Positions 55,747 through 64,000 of a DNA stretch of 64,000 nucleotides are shown here, piece by piece. Location of the stretch: positions 124,001 through 188,000 of the forward strand of contig NZ_OY288124.1 in the NCBI RefSeq assembly GCF_958439165.1. The letters run 5' to 3'. Position numbers and translations under genes: made by a program. Below the pieces are notes generated by a model. It worked only from the letters and a program-made list of their open reading frames with translations, was not told where the DNA came from and searched no databases. This DNA comes from an uncultured Hydrogenophaga sp. (lineage in GTDB: Bacteria; Pseudomonadota; Gammaproteobacteria; Burkholderiales; Burkholderiaceae_C). The number at the start of each line of letters is the position of its first letter. The stretch's first letter is position 1.

Positions 55747-57138
55747 TCAACGGGGGGATGCGGTCCAGCGCGAAGCCATGGCCACGATCACCAGCACCGG
55801 CAAGCCCAGCGCAGCGGTGGAGAGGAAGAAGGTCGGGTAATCGAAGGCGTCCACAAAGGCACCCGAGTAACCCGCCAGCCACTTCGGCGCGAGCAGCATC
55901 ATGGAGCTGAACAGCGCGTACTGGGTGGCCGAATAGCTCACATTGGTCAGGCTGGAGAGGTAGGCGATGAAGGCAGCCGAGGCGACGCCCGCACTCAGGT
56001 TGTCGGCCGAGATCACCATCACCAGCGCCCGCACGTCGTGGCCGTGGCCGGCCAGCCAGGCGAACAGCAGGTTGCTGGCAGCCGACAGCACCGCACCCAG
56101 CATCAGCACCCGCATCACGCCCAGGCGCAGGGACAAGGCCCCGCCGATGAAGGCACCGACCAGGGTCATGATGACGCCATACACCTTGGTCACTGCGGCC
56201 ACCTCGTCCTTGGTGTAGCCCATGTCCACATAGAAGGGGTTCGCCATGATGCCCATCACCACATCGCTGATGCGGTAGGTGCCGATCAAGAGCAGGATCA
56301 GCAGCGCATGACCCCGGTAGCGGCGCAGGAAGTCGGCAAAGGGCTCGACCAGCGCACCGCGCAACCATTCGGCCAGGTTGCGCGCCGGCGGCAGTTCCAC
56401 CCGGGTCGGCTCGCGAGAGAACAGCACCGTGACCACGCCCACCGACATGCTCGCCGCCATGACCAGATAGGCCGTCGTCCACGCGGCCTGCTGGTAAAGG
56501 GCGCCGGGCGCTGCTGCGGCCTGTGCCACTGCTGCCACGGCCGGCGCCACCTCCGCCCGGGCGGCCAGCCACAGCACGCCGGCACCGGCCCAGATCATGG
56601 CCAGCCGGTAACCGGTCTGGTAGGTGGCGGCCAGGGCCCCCTGGTGGCGGGCGTCGGCCGACTCGATGCGGAAGGCATCCAGCGCGATGTCCTGCGTGGC
56701 CGAGGCGAAAGCCACCGCCAGCGCGCACCACACCACCAGTTCGAGCTGGCTGCGCGGATCGGCCAGCGCCATGCCGCACAGCGCCGCCACGATGCAGAGC
56801 TGAGACATCAGGAGCCAGCTGCGCCGGCGGCCCAGGAGTCGGGTCAGGCCGGGGATGGGCAGGCGATCCACCAGCGGTGCCCAGCACCATTTGAAGCCGT
56901 AGGCCAGGCCGACCCAGCTCAGGTAGCCGATGGTGGTGCGGTCCAGCCCGGCCTCGCGCAACCGGAAGCTGAGCGTGCCCAGCACCAGCAGCAGTGGCAG
57001 GCCCGCCGAGAAGCCGAGCGCGAACATGCGCAGGCTGGCCGGCTCCAGATAGACGCGCAGGGTCTCGCCCCAGGTGGGCCGGCGGGTGTCGTCGGCTGCA
57101 ATCGTCGGGGCCGGAGTGGGTGCGTCGGGTAGGGACAT
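55747..57138 (-). CDS. ampG: AmpG-family MFS permease
   Basis: 463-residue twelve-helix transporter of the AmpG type (muropeptide import, peptidoglycan recycling). From ATG 57138 it starts MSLPDAPTPAPT; helix 1 begins at about 33 with the family's FALGFSAGLPLLLVLGTLSFRLREAGLDRTTIG, and ASATQDIALDAFRIE follows near residue 150. 109 bases separate it from the response regulator. A longer frame to 57264 overlaps the M48 gene and is rejected. Recycling partners are not adjacent. Confidence 0.88.
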   Translation of the reverse strand: MSLPDAPTPAPTIAADDTRRPTWGETLRVYLEPASLRMFALGFSAGLPLLLVLGTLSFRLREAGLDRTTIGYLSWVGLAYGFKWCWAPLVDRLPIPGLTRLLGRRRSWLLMSQLCIVAALCGMALADPRSQLELVVWCALAVAFASATQDIALDAFRIESADARHQGALAATYQTGYRLAMIWAGAGVLWLAARAEVAPAVAAVAQAAAAPGALYQQAAWTTAYLVMAASMSVGVVTVLFSREPTRVELPPARNLAEWLRGALVEPFADFLRRYRGHALLILLLIGTYRISDVVMGIMANPFYVDMGYTKDEVAAVTKVYGVIMTLVGAFIGGALSLRLGVMRVLMLGAVLSAASNLLFAWLAGHGHDVRALVMVISADNLSAGVASAAFIAYLSSLTNVSYSATQYALFSSMMLLAPKWLAGYSGAFVDAFDYPTFFLSTAALGLPVLVIVAMASRWTASPR

Positions 57139-57195
57139 GGCAGGCCAGGCAGAAAGAGCAAGCCGGAACCGCCGGCTTTGTCTATCATTTTGCCC

Positions 57196-58074
57196 ATGTG
57201 CATCTTCTGCGACCTCAAAGCCCCGCGCGCCACCGCGCACACACCCGACACGCAAGCAGCGCACCGGTGGTCATCGCGGCGGGGCTTCCTGCTCGCGGGA
57301 GCAGCCGGCGCTGCGGCTGCAGCACTGCCGGCCTCGGCCCAGGTGGAGGTGGGGCGGTCCTCGGCGATGCGCACCCTGATACCGGCCGAAGAGCTCGAAG
57401 GCGCAGCCCAGAAGCAGTACGGCCAGATGATGGCCGAGGCCAGCAGCAAGGGCGTGCTGATGCCTGCAGGCGATCCGCAGGTGGTCCGGCTGCGCAACAT
57501 CGCGCGCCGGCTGATCCCGCACTCGGCGCAATGGAACGACCGCGCCAACCGCTGGAAGTGGGAGGTCAACCTGATCCGCAGCGAGCAGATCAATGCGTTC
57601 TGCATGCCCGGTGGAAAGATCGCCTTCTACACCGGCATCCTGGACAAGCTGAAGCTCAGCGACGACGAAGCCGCCATGATCATGGGGCACGAAATGGCCC
57701 ACGCCCTGCGCGAACATGCGCGCGAGCGGGTGGCCAAGAGCAATGCCACCGGCATCGGCCTGTCGATCGCCGCGCAACTGCTCGGACTGGGCCAGCTCGG
57801 TGATGTGGCGGCCAATCTGGGCACCCAGCTGCTGAGCCTGAAGTTCAGCCGCGACGACGAATCGGAAGCCGATCTGGTGGGCCTGGAACTGGCCGCCCGC
57901 TCGGCCTACCAGCCGCAGGCCAGCGTGAGCCTGTGGCAGAAGATGACCGCCGCCAACGGCGCCGGCGGCCTGGACTTCCTCTCCACCCACCCCAGCGGTC
58001 CGAACCGCATCAAGGAACTCGAAGCCAACGTGCCCAAGGTGCAGGGGCTGTACGAGCAGGCGCGCAAGGGCTGA
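57196..58074 (+). CDS. Tat-exported M48 metalloprotease (LoiP/YcaL type)
   Basis: Zinc protease of periplasmic quality control. 292 residues. Twin-arginine motif SSRRGFLLAG at 26-35 followed by an Ala-rich stretch and ASA-Q at 46-49. Zinc motif HEMAH (165-169) and DDESEADLVG with the third ligand Glu (about 222). Odd: the start codon context gives MCIFCDLKAP before the Tat region, with two Cys residues and a long n-region. The start could lie further downstream. Confidence 0.88.
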   Translation: MCIFCDLKAPRATAHTPDTQAAHRWSSRRGFLLAGAAGAAAAALPASAQVEVGRSSAMRTLIPAEELEGAAQKQYGQMMAEASSKGVLMPAGDPQVVRLRNIARRLIPHSAQWNDRANRWKWEVNLIRSEQINAFCMPGGKIAFYTGILDKLKLSDDEAAMIMGHEMAHALREHARERVAKSNATGIGLSIAAQLLGLGQLGDVAANLGTQLLSLKFSRDDESEADLVGLELAARSAYQPQASVSLWQKMTAANGAGGLDFLSTHPSGPNRIKELEANVPKVQGLYEQARKG

Positions 58075-58091
58075 TCACTGCCGCCCAACGG

Positions 58092-58739
58092 TCAGGCGCC
58101 TGACCGCTCACCCACATAGGGGTTGAACCGCCGCTCTTCACCCAGCGTGCCCTCCGGCCCATGCCCGGGAATGAACACGGTGGCATCGCCCATGGGCCAG
58201 AGCTTCTCGCGGATGCTGGCCAGCAGCTGGGCGTGATTGCCCTGCGGAAAGTCGGTCCGGCCGATGCTGCCGGCGAACAGCACATCGCCCACGAAGACGC
58301 GCTGGGCCTCGGCGGAATGGAACACCACATGGCCCGGTGTGTGACCGGGGCAGTGGCGCACCGCCAGCACGGACTGGCCGATCTGCACCGTGTCGCCATC
58401 CTGCAGCCAGCGGGTGGGCGAGAAGTGCTGCGCCAGCGGGAAACCAAACATGGCGCTTTGCTGAGGCAGCGCGTCGATCCAGAACTGGTCGCCGGGATGC
58501 GGGCCGACGATCGGCAGGTCCAGCCGTGCGGCCAGCTCGCCTACCGCACCGGCATGGTCGATGTGGGCATGGGTGAGCCAGATAGCCTGCAGCTTCAGGC
58601 CGAGGTCGGCCACGGTGGCCAGCAGCCGCTCGACCTCGCCACCGGGGTCGATGACGGCGGCTTCCATCGTCTGGTCGCACCAGACGATGGAGCAGTTCTG
58701 GGCAAAGGCGGTGACGGGGAGGGTGCGGTAGCGGAGCAT
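58092..58739 (-). CDS. Metallo-beta-lactamase-fold hydrolase (glyoxalase II-like)
   Basis: 215-residue cytoplasmic zinc hydrolase, YcbL type. The motif HAHIDHAG (His57, His59, Asp61, His62), the CPGHTPGHVVF His and FPGHGP at the C-terminus complete a binuclear site. Substrate likely a glutathione or other thioester; no pathway neighbour is evident. It converges on the M48 gene with 17 bases between. Confidence 0.9.
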   Translation of the reverse strand: MLRYRTLPVTAFAQNCSIVWCDQTMEAAVIDPGGEVERLLATVADLGLKLQAIWLTHAHIDHAGAVGELAARLDLPIVGPHPGDQFWIDALPQQSAMFGFPLAQHFSPTRWLQDGDTVQIGQSVLAVRHCPGHTPGHVVFHSAEAQRVFVGDVLFAGSIGRTDFPQGNHAQLLASIREKLWPMGDATVFIPGHGPEGTLGEERRFNPYVGERSGA

Positions 58740-58763
58740 GGCAGGCAGGTCGGACAGGTCGGG

Positions 58764-59876
58764 TCAGGGAGTGCGTGTGGTTTGCAGGAAATCGACCATC
58801 ACCTGGCCGACCGCCATGTGCCCCTGAATGCCCCAGTGCGTGTTGTTGGGCAGGTAGACATCCGGCGTGCCGGATTCGATGACGCCGTGCAGCGCCTGGT
58901 CCAGCGGGGGAATCAGGTCGGGATGACGGCCAGCCAGCGCACCGAGCTCGCTCAGCCCCTGCACCGACCGATCGTTGATCCAGGGTGTGTACGCGGTGAG
59001 CTTGTCGGGCGCCACCATCACCACCAGACGGGTGCGGCCGTCGGCCTCCACCTTGCGCCTCAGGTCCGCCAGCAGGCAGTCGATGCCGGCCGGGCCGGCA
59101 TCGCGCCACTGGACGGTTTTTTCGATGTCGCCGCGAAACACGAGCAACCGATCCGGCACGGCGTTGCTGAACAGATCGTCGCGGGTCAGCCCATACTGCC
59201 AGGCCTTGGTGAGCTGGCGACCCGTGAGGCGGTAGACCGTCTCCCTCACCAGTCGCTTGACCGCCAGTCCCAGCGTGACATCACGCCAGTCGGTCCATTC
59301 GGTGGGGCGGGTGATGTCCACACCGTCCTGAACGGCCGGAATCACCACCGGCGACGCTGCGTACGGCGGCGGCACCGGCGCCACCCCGGCCGAGGCCCCA
59401 CCGCTGCAGCTGGCCTGACGCGCCAGCATGCTCGGGAAGTGGCGCTCGACCAGCGTCAGCACCAGGAAGCGGGGCGGGCGCGCCCGATAGGCCGGATCGG
59501 CCAACACCTGATCGACCGTCAGATCGTATGAACTCACGGTCGAGACGGTCAGACCGGTGGCCGCCACGACCTGGTTCTGCCACTGGTGGTTGGACATGGC
59601 GGTGGCAAACGAGTCGCCGATCACCAGGACGTCGGCCTGGTCGGACAGGCTGCTCCCGAACAGCGGCCTGGCAAACACACGCTGCGGCGTGCTCCAGCCG
59701 TACTGGCTCTCGGGGTATGCGCCGATGCGGGTGAGGTCGCCATCGATGGGCTGCATGCGGATGCCCAGCACGAAGAACACAAGGCCGGGCAGGAAACCCA
59801 GCACCAGCAGGCACGACATGAAGCGGCGACTCGCCCGGTCGACGTGATCGTCAGAACTGGAAATAGAGGAACTCAC
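58764..59876 (-). CDS. AlgX/AlgJ-like SGNH O-acetyltransferase component
   Basis: 370-residue protein with an N-terminal membrane anchor (about 20-40) and a periplasmic SGNH-type domain: GDSFA (Asp88-Ser89 region) and, near the C-terminus, NNTHWGIQGH (His347), the catalytic layout of alginate O-acetyltransferases AlgX/AlgJ. It overlaps the MBOAT gene by 26 bases, and the two should form an O-acetylation machine. Confidence 0.75.
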   Translation of the reverse strand: MSSSISSSDDHVDRASRRFMSCLLVLGFLPGLVFFVLGIRMQPIDGDLTRIGAYPESQYGWSTPQRVFARPLFGSSLSDQADVLVIGDSFATAMSNHQWQNQVVAATGLTVSTVSSYDLTVDQVLADPAYRARPPRFLVLTLVERHFPSMLARQASCSGGASAGVAPVPPPYAASPVVIPAVQDGVDITRPTEWTDWRDVTLGLAVKRLVRETVYRLTGRQLTKAWQYGLTRDDLFSNAVPDRLLVFRGDIEKTVQWRDAGPAGIDCLLADLRRKVEADGRTRLVVMVAPDKLTAYTPWINDRSVQGLSELGALAGRHPDLIPPLDQALHGVIESGTPDVYLPNNTHWGIQGHMAVGQVMVDFLQTTRTP

Positions 59877-61326
59877 TCACCCGCCCCATTTCGGTCAATG
59901 CATGGAAAAAGGCCAAGGCCATCACCAGCCCCCAGGCCACACCCGGACGCCAGCGCAGGCGGCTGCGGGACCGGGTGTCGCCCAGGGCAGGTGGATGGTC
60001 GACCAGGATCTCCTGGGAGTTCGGGCATCCCCAGACCAGCACGGCCCCGCAGAGCAGGGTCAGGAGCACCTTGGCTTCGACACCCGACATCCCGTCGGCA
60101 CCATCGATGCCCGACATGGCCCGCAGCAAGCGCAGCGCGGCATCGAACGAGTCGGCCCGGAAGAACACCCACGCCACCACGACGGCCAGGAAGGTGATGC
60201 CCACAGACACCGCACGCCCCGCCGGTGTGGAACGGGACAGGTCGTGGCCCAGCCGCTGCCGCAGCGCCCGCCATGCGTGGTTGATGACGAGGAACAGGCC
60301 GTGCAGCGCACCCCACGCCACGAAGGTCCAGGCCGCGCCATGCCACAGGCCGCCCAGCAGCATGGTGATGAACAGGTTCATGTAGCGCCGCAGCTTGCCG
60401 TGGCGGTTGCCCCCCAGCGCGATGTAGAGGTAATCGCGCAGGAAACGCGACAGCGTCATGTGCCAGCGGCGCCAGAAATCGATGATGTTGACGGCCTTGT
60501 ACGGCGAGTCGAAGTTGAGCGGCAGGCGCACGCCGAACATGCGCGAAAGACCCACCGCCATGTCCGAGTAGGCCGAGAAATCGAAATACAGCTGGAAGGT
60601 GTAGGCCAGGGCGCCCACCCAGGCCTGGGCGAACGAAACGTCGCCGCCGGACGCCGCGAGCTGGAAGACCGGCGTGGCGTAGGGCGCCATGTTGTCGGCC
60701 ACGATCACCTTCTTGAGCAGGCCGATGACGAAGATGGCCGACCCCGCAGCCAGGTTCTCCCAGTGCGGCCGGTAGGTCTCGGCACGGGCGAACTGCGGCA
60801 TCATTTCCTTGTGGTGCAGGACCGGGCCGGCAATGAGGTGCGGGAAGTAGGTGACGAAGAGCCCGTAGTGCACCGGGTGCGTTTCCCGCACTTCGCCCCG
60901 TGCCGCATCCACCAGGAATGCGATCTGGGTGAAGGTGTAGAACGAGATGCCCACCGGCAGCACGATCTCGGCCAGCTCCCACGACACGCCGGTCAGGGCG
61001 CCCACCGAAGAGACGAAGAAATTGGCGTACTTGAAGTAGGCCAGCAGCAGCAGATCGCACAACACGCCGAACCAGAGCAGGGCACGCACCCTGCCCGGCT
61101 GCCCCGCCACCACGGCCTTCGACAAGCCGACGCCGACGAGGTAGTTGAACGCGATCGACAGCAGCAGCAGTCCCACATAGGCATAGCTCCACAAGCCATA
61201 GAAGACCAGGGAGGCCCCGAACAGCCAGGCCGCAGCCGAGGGGCGGTGAAAGCGGCCCAGCAGGAAGAATCCGCCCAGCACCAGGGGCAGGTAGATGAAC
61301 AGGAAGGTGTAGGAGTTGAAGAGCAC
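59851..61326 (-). CDS. MBOAT-family O-acyltransferase (AlgI-like)
   Basis: 491-residue polytopic enzyme that passes acetyl groups across the inner membrane. It starts GTG 61326 with MLFNSYTFLFIYLPLVLGGFFLLG; the RAPRLPLNFDSPYKAVNIIDFWRRWHMTLSRFLRDYLYI segment and active-site His329 (LWHGAAW) are AlgI/DltB signatures. The acceptor is not an alginate locus here; a surface polysaccharide is the best guess. Confidence 0.88.
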   Translation of the reverse strand: MLFNSYTFLFIYLPLVLGGFFLLGRFHRPSAAAWLFGASLVFYGLWSYAYVGLLLLSIAFNYLVGVGLSKAVVAGQPGRVRALLWFGVLCDLLLLAYFKYANFFVSSVGALTGVSWELAEIVLPVGISFYTFTQIAFLVDAARGEVRETHPVHYGLFVTYFPHLIAGPVLHHKEMMPQFARAETYRPHWENLAAGSAIFVIGLLKKVIVADNMAPYATPVFQLAASGGDVSFAQAWVGALAYTFQLYFDFSAYSDMAVGLSRMFGVRLPLNFDSPYKAVNIIDFWRRWHMTLSRFLRDYLYIALGGNRHGKLRRYMNLFITMLLGGLWHGAAWTFVAWGALHGLFLVINHAWRALRQRLGHDLSRSTPAGRAVSVGITFLAVVVAWVFFRADSFDAALRLLRAMSGIDGADGMSGVEAKVLLTLLCGAVLVWGCPNSQEILVDHPPALGDTRSRSRLRWRPGVAWGLVMALAFFHALTEMGRVSEFLYFQF

Positions 61327-61342
61327 GGCTGGCCGGCCCGGA

Positions 61343-62146
61343 TCAGACCGGCAGTTCGTATTCGATGGTGATCGGCGCGTGGTCGGAGAACTTCTCGCCC
61401 TTGTAGATGGCTTCGGAGCGGGCGGTGGCGGCCACGGCCGGCGTGGCCAGGTGGTAGTCCAGCCGCCAGCCCACATTGTTGGCATAGGCCTGGCCCCGGT
61501 TGCTCCACCAGGTGTAGCAGGCGTCCGTGGTGTCGGGCTGGAGCTGGCGGTACACATCGACCAGGCCACCTTCGTTCAGCAGGCGGGTCATCCAGGTCCG
61601 CTCCTCGGGCAGGAAGCCGCTGTTCTTCTGGTTGCTGCGCCAGTTCTTGAGATCCTTCTCCTGGTGCGCGATGTTGATGTCGCCGCACAGGATGAGTTCG
61701 CGCCGGTCCTTCAGCGCCATGAGGTGCGGGAAGAAGGCGTCAAGGAAGCGGAACTTGGCCTCCTGCCGCTCCGGGCTGGACGAGCCGCTGGGGAAGTAGG
61801 CGCTGATGATGGAGAAGCGGCGGCCCGGTGTGTCGAACCGCAGTTCGGTGTAACGGCCTTCCGCGTCGAACTCGGCGCAGCCGAACCCGGTGACGACCTC
61901 GCTGGGTTCGCGGCGGGTGTAGATGCCGGTGCCCGAGTAGCCCTTCTTCTCGGCGAAATGGAAGTGGCCCTGCAGACCCGCCAGCTGCTCGAACCGGCCC
62001 GCGACGTCCGGCGCCTGGGCCTTGACTTCCTGCACGCAAATACAATCCGGCTGATGCGTCGCCAGCCAGGATTCCAGCCCCTTGGTGGAGGCCGATCGGA
62101 TGCCGTTGAGATTGAGGCTGGTCAGTTTGAACAAGGGATCACCCAT
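61343..62146 (-). CDS. xth: Exodeoxyribonuclease III
   Basis: AP endonuclease of the ExoIII family, 267 residues from ATG 62146 (264 if the TTG at 62134, giving LFKLTSLNLNG, is used). LNLNGIRSA, QEVKAQ (catalytic Glu), GDINIAH and DHAPITIEYEL (catalytic His near the end) are present. Its ATG and that of pyrE share two bases on opposite strands. Confidence 0.92.
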   Translation of the reverse strand: MGDPLFKLTSLNLNGIRSASTKGLESWLATHQPDCICVQEVKAQAPDVAGRFEQLAGLQGHFHFAEKKGYSGTGIYTRREPSEVVTGFGCAEFDAEGRYTELRFDTPGRRFSIISAYFPSGSSSPERQEAKFRFLDAFFPHLMALKDRRELILCGDINIAHQEKDLKNWRSNQKNSGFLPEERTWMTRLLNEGGLVDVYRQLQPDTTDACYTWWSNRGQAYANNVGWRLDYHLATPAVAATARSEAIYKGEKFSDHAPITIEYELPV

Positions 62147-62843
62147 GGTGGACAAGACGGGCAACAGCCCGGCGCTGGCTCAGGAATTCGTGCAGTTCTG
62201 TGTGGAAGCCGGCGCGCTGAAGTTCGGTGAGTTCAAGACCAAGGCGGGTCGCCTGAGTCCGTACTTCTTCAACGCGGGACTGTTCGACGACGGCGCCAAG
62301 CTGGGCCGGCTCGCGGGATGTTACGCGAAGGCGCTGATGGCCAGCGGCATCGAATTCGACATGATCTTCGGGCCGGCCTACAAGGGCATTCCGCTGGGTG
62401 CGGCGGTGTCCATCGAGCTGGCACGGCTGGGGCGGAACGTGCCGTTTGCCTACAACCGCAAGGAAGCCAAGGACCATGGCGAGGGCGGCACGCTGGTCGG
62501 TGCTCCGCTCAAGGGCCGGGTGCTGATCGTGGACGATGTGATGTCGGCCGGCACGGCGGCCCGCGAATCGATCGCCATCATCCGGGCCGCCGGCGCCACG
62601 CCGCACGCGGTGGCGATCGCGCTGGACCGGCAGGAAAAGGCCACCGAGGTCGGCCCGGACGGCCTGGTGCGGGACGTGGACCACAGCGCTGTCCAGTATG
62701 TGCAACGGCAGCTGGGCCTGCAGGTCTGCGCCATTGCCACCCTGAGCGATCTGCTGCAGTATCTGGATACCCAGCCCGCATCGGCATCCGGTGAACACCG
62801 GGAGCGGGTGCTGGCTTACCGACAACGTTACGGCGTGAGCTGA
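62145..62843 (+). CDS. pyrE: Orotate phosphoribosyltransferase
   Basis: Pyrimidine synthesis enzyme that joins orotate and PRPP. 232 residues from ATG 62145 (AAGGGA upstream); an in-frame GTG two codons on is possible. The PRPP motif VLIVDDVMSAGTAARES (about 126-142), NAGLFDDGAKLG and GPAYKGIPLG are clear. Its start overlaps that of the divergent xth gene. Confidence 0.95.
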   Translation: MVDKTGNSPALAQEFVQFCVEAGALKFGEFKTKAGRLSPYFFNAGLFDDGAKLGRLAGCYAKALMASGIEFDMIFGPAYKGIPLGAAVSIELARLGRNVPFAYNRKEAKDHGEGGTLVGAPLKGRVLIVDDVMSAGTAARESIAIIRAAGATPHAVAIALDRQEKATEVGPDGLVRDVDHSAVQYVQRQLGLQVCAIATLSDLLQYLDTQPASASGEHRERVLAYRQRYGVS

Positions 62844-62851
62844 ACCGCCCC

Positions 62852-63553
62852 ATGATCCTGAGCCGCTTCCCGATCGTCGCCCTGTCCTGCTGCATGGCTG
62901 CCCTGGTCGGCATGCCGGCACCGGCCGCCGCCCAGAACACCGGAGAGATCTTCACCTGCGTCGATCGCACCGGCAAGCGCCATACCTCCGACCGGCCGAT
63001 CGCGGCATGTCTGGACCGCGAGCAGGAAGTCCGTGGTCGCACCGGCACCGTGCGCAAGGTGCTCCCGCCCAGTTACACCGGCGAGGAGCGGGCTGCCCTG
63101 GAGGCCCGCCAGCGAGCCGAGGAAGAAGAGAAAGCCCGCATCGTCGAGGAACGCCGGCGCGAGCGCGCGCTGCTGCTGCGCTACCCGAACAAGGCCGCGC
63201 ACGACCGCGACCGGGCCGAGGTGCTCAGCCAGATCGACGACGTGATCGCCGCGGTGCAGCGCCGCGAAGACAACCTCAAGGCGCAGCGCAAGGAAATCGA
63301 GAACGAGATGGAGTTCTACCAGGGCGACCCGGCGAAGGCGCCCGCCTGGCTCAAGCGCAAGCAGGAAGACAACGCGGCCCAGTTCGAGGTGCAGAAGCGC
63401 TTCCTGGACACCCAGCTGCGCGAGAAGCAGCGCATCAATGCGCGCTTCGACGAAGAGCTGGCGCGGCTGCGCCAGCTGTGGGGGCCCGCCACCGGCGCCG
63501 CGCCCGCCTCGGGCGGTACGGTCACCCCAGTTTCTGGCGCAGCAGGTCGTTGA
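62852..63553 (+). CDS. Secreted DUF4124-type protein with coiled coil
   Basis: 233-residue exported protein. Signal peptide about 1-27 (SRFPIVALSCCMAALVGMPAPAAAQ); then a short DUF4124-like domain, GEIFTCVDRTGKRHTSDRPIAACLDRE (about 28-55), with a Cys pair; then a long charged coiled coil (about 75-205). Function unknown. It lies eight bases after pyrE and its end overlaps the convergent gatB by 32 bases. Confidence 0.75.
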   Translation: MILSRFPIVALSCCMAALVGMPAPAAAQNTGEIFTCVDRTGKRHTSDRPIAACLDREQEVRGRTGTVRKVLPPSYTGEERAALEARQRAEEEEKARIVEERRRERALLLRYPNKAAHDRDRAEVLSQIDDVIAAVQRREDNLKAQRKEIENEMEFYQGDPAKAPAWLKRKQEDNAAQFEVQKRFLDTQLREKQRINARFDEELARLRQLWGPATGAAPASGGTVTPVSGAAGR

Positions 63554-64000
63554 CCTGTTGCGGGTTGGCCTTGCCCTTGCTCGCCTTCATGGCCTGACCC
63601 ACCAGGGCGTTGAACGCCTTTTCCTTGCCGGCACGGAACTGCGCCACCATGTCGGCGTTGGCAGCCATCACCTCGTCGATGATCTTCTCCAGCGCACCGG
63701 TGTCGCTCACCTGCCGCAGGCCCTTGGCCTCGATGATGGCGTCCACACCGGCTTCGGCCGTGCCCTCGCCCTTCCACAGCGCGTCCATCACCTGCTTGGC
63801 CGCGTTGTTGGAAACCGTGCCGTCGGCAATGCGGCGCAGCAGCGCTGCCAGGGTGTCGGCGTCCACCGGCACGCGGGCCATGTCGCCCTCTTCCGCGTTC
63901 AGGCGGCGTGACACGTCCCCCATGATCCAGTTGCTGGCCATCTTGGCCTGACCGCTGCCCCGGGCAACCGCCTCGAAGTAGGCGGCCATGGCCGGGCTCT
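63522..64000 (-). CDS. gatB: Aspartyl/glutamyl-tRNA(Asn/Gln) amidotransferase subunit B, C-terminal part
   Basis: About 159 C-terminal residues (5' part outside the window). SNWIMGDVSRRLNAEEG and the C-terminal GatB/YqeY region ending MKASKGKANPQQVNDLLRQKL, which helps bind tRNA, identify it. The enzyme amidates Glu-tRNA(Gln) or Asp-tRNA(Asn) with GatA and GatC. It converges on the DUF4124 gene with a 32-base overlap. Confidence 0.93.
   Translation of the reverse strand, partial: SPAMAAYFEAVARGSGQAKMASNWIMGDVSRRLNAEEGDMARVPVDADTLAALLRRIADGTVSNNAAKQVMDALWKGEGTAEAGVDAIIEAKGLRQVSDTGALEKIIDEVMAANADMVAQFRAGKEKAFNALVGQAMKASKGKANPQQVNDLLRQKLG

Overview
The window is high-GC chromosomal DNA from a betaproteobacterium, most likely order Burkholderiales. 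This rests on the str/S10 ribosomal layout (rpsL-rpsG-fusA-tuf-rpsJ-rplC...), a metal-type HemB with Asp in place of the zinc cysteines, HemJ-type heme synthesis, and the housekeeping repertoire. The genus is not determinable from what I can see. Both edges cut genes: rpsC on the left and gatB on the right. No gap between genes exceeds about 260 bases. I see no tRNA or rRNA gene, insertion sequence, prophage or CRISPR array.

Left part (1-12.6 kb, all minus strand): the str and S10 ribosomal operons, read right to left from rpsL to rpsC. A good sigma70-like promoter lies before rpsL and a second candidate lies before rplC. Upstream of rpsL, in the same direction, lie hemJ, a VanZ-family gene, a thioredoxin-like ferredoxin, a small alpha/beta hydrolase and a D-Ala-D-Ala carboxypeptidase.

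12.6-25.9 kb: mixed housekeeping genes. These include a degenerate kinase/receiver protein followed by a possible small RNA, hemB, a CorA-type transporter, a three-gene hydrolase/isomerase group, an SDR-MaoC-MarC-ChaA run, a J-domain-like protein, radA and ilvE.

26.0-53.5 kb (all plus strand): one tightly packed surface-polysaccharide (O-antigen or capsule type) locus of 27 genes. It has (a) dTDP-L-rhamnose genes rmlBDAC with a Wzz-like gene inserted; (b) a flippase and a full legionaminic-acid-type pathway (LegB, LegC, LegH, LegI, LegG, the PtmE-type guanylyltransferase, LegF) with a WbpG/HisF/HisH-type amidotransferase trio expected to make an acetamidino group; (c) a second flippase, a Wzy-like polymerase, a GT-B glycosyltransferase broken at a C9 tract, and an acetyltransferase; (d) UDP-L-FucNAc genes fnlABC with a WbuB-like glycosyltransferase; (e) an initiation module of SDR reductase, small phosphoglycosyl transferase and WbpM-type dehydratase, probably making and loading D-QuiNAc. 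The central part is clearly lower in GC than its flanks, which suggests assembly from transferred modules.

53.5-64 kb: an OmpR-type two-component pair whose terminator seems to lie inside the 3' end of wbpM on the other strand, an AmpG-family permease, a Tat-exported M48 protease, a glyoxalase-II-like hydrolase, an MBOAT/AlgX-like O-acetylation pair, exonuclease III and pyrE with overlapping divergent start codons, a DUF4124-type secreted protein, and the end of gatB.
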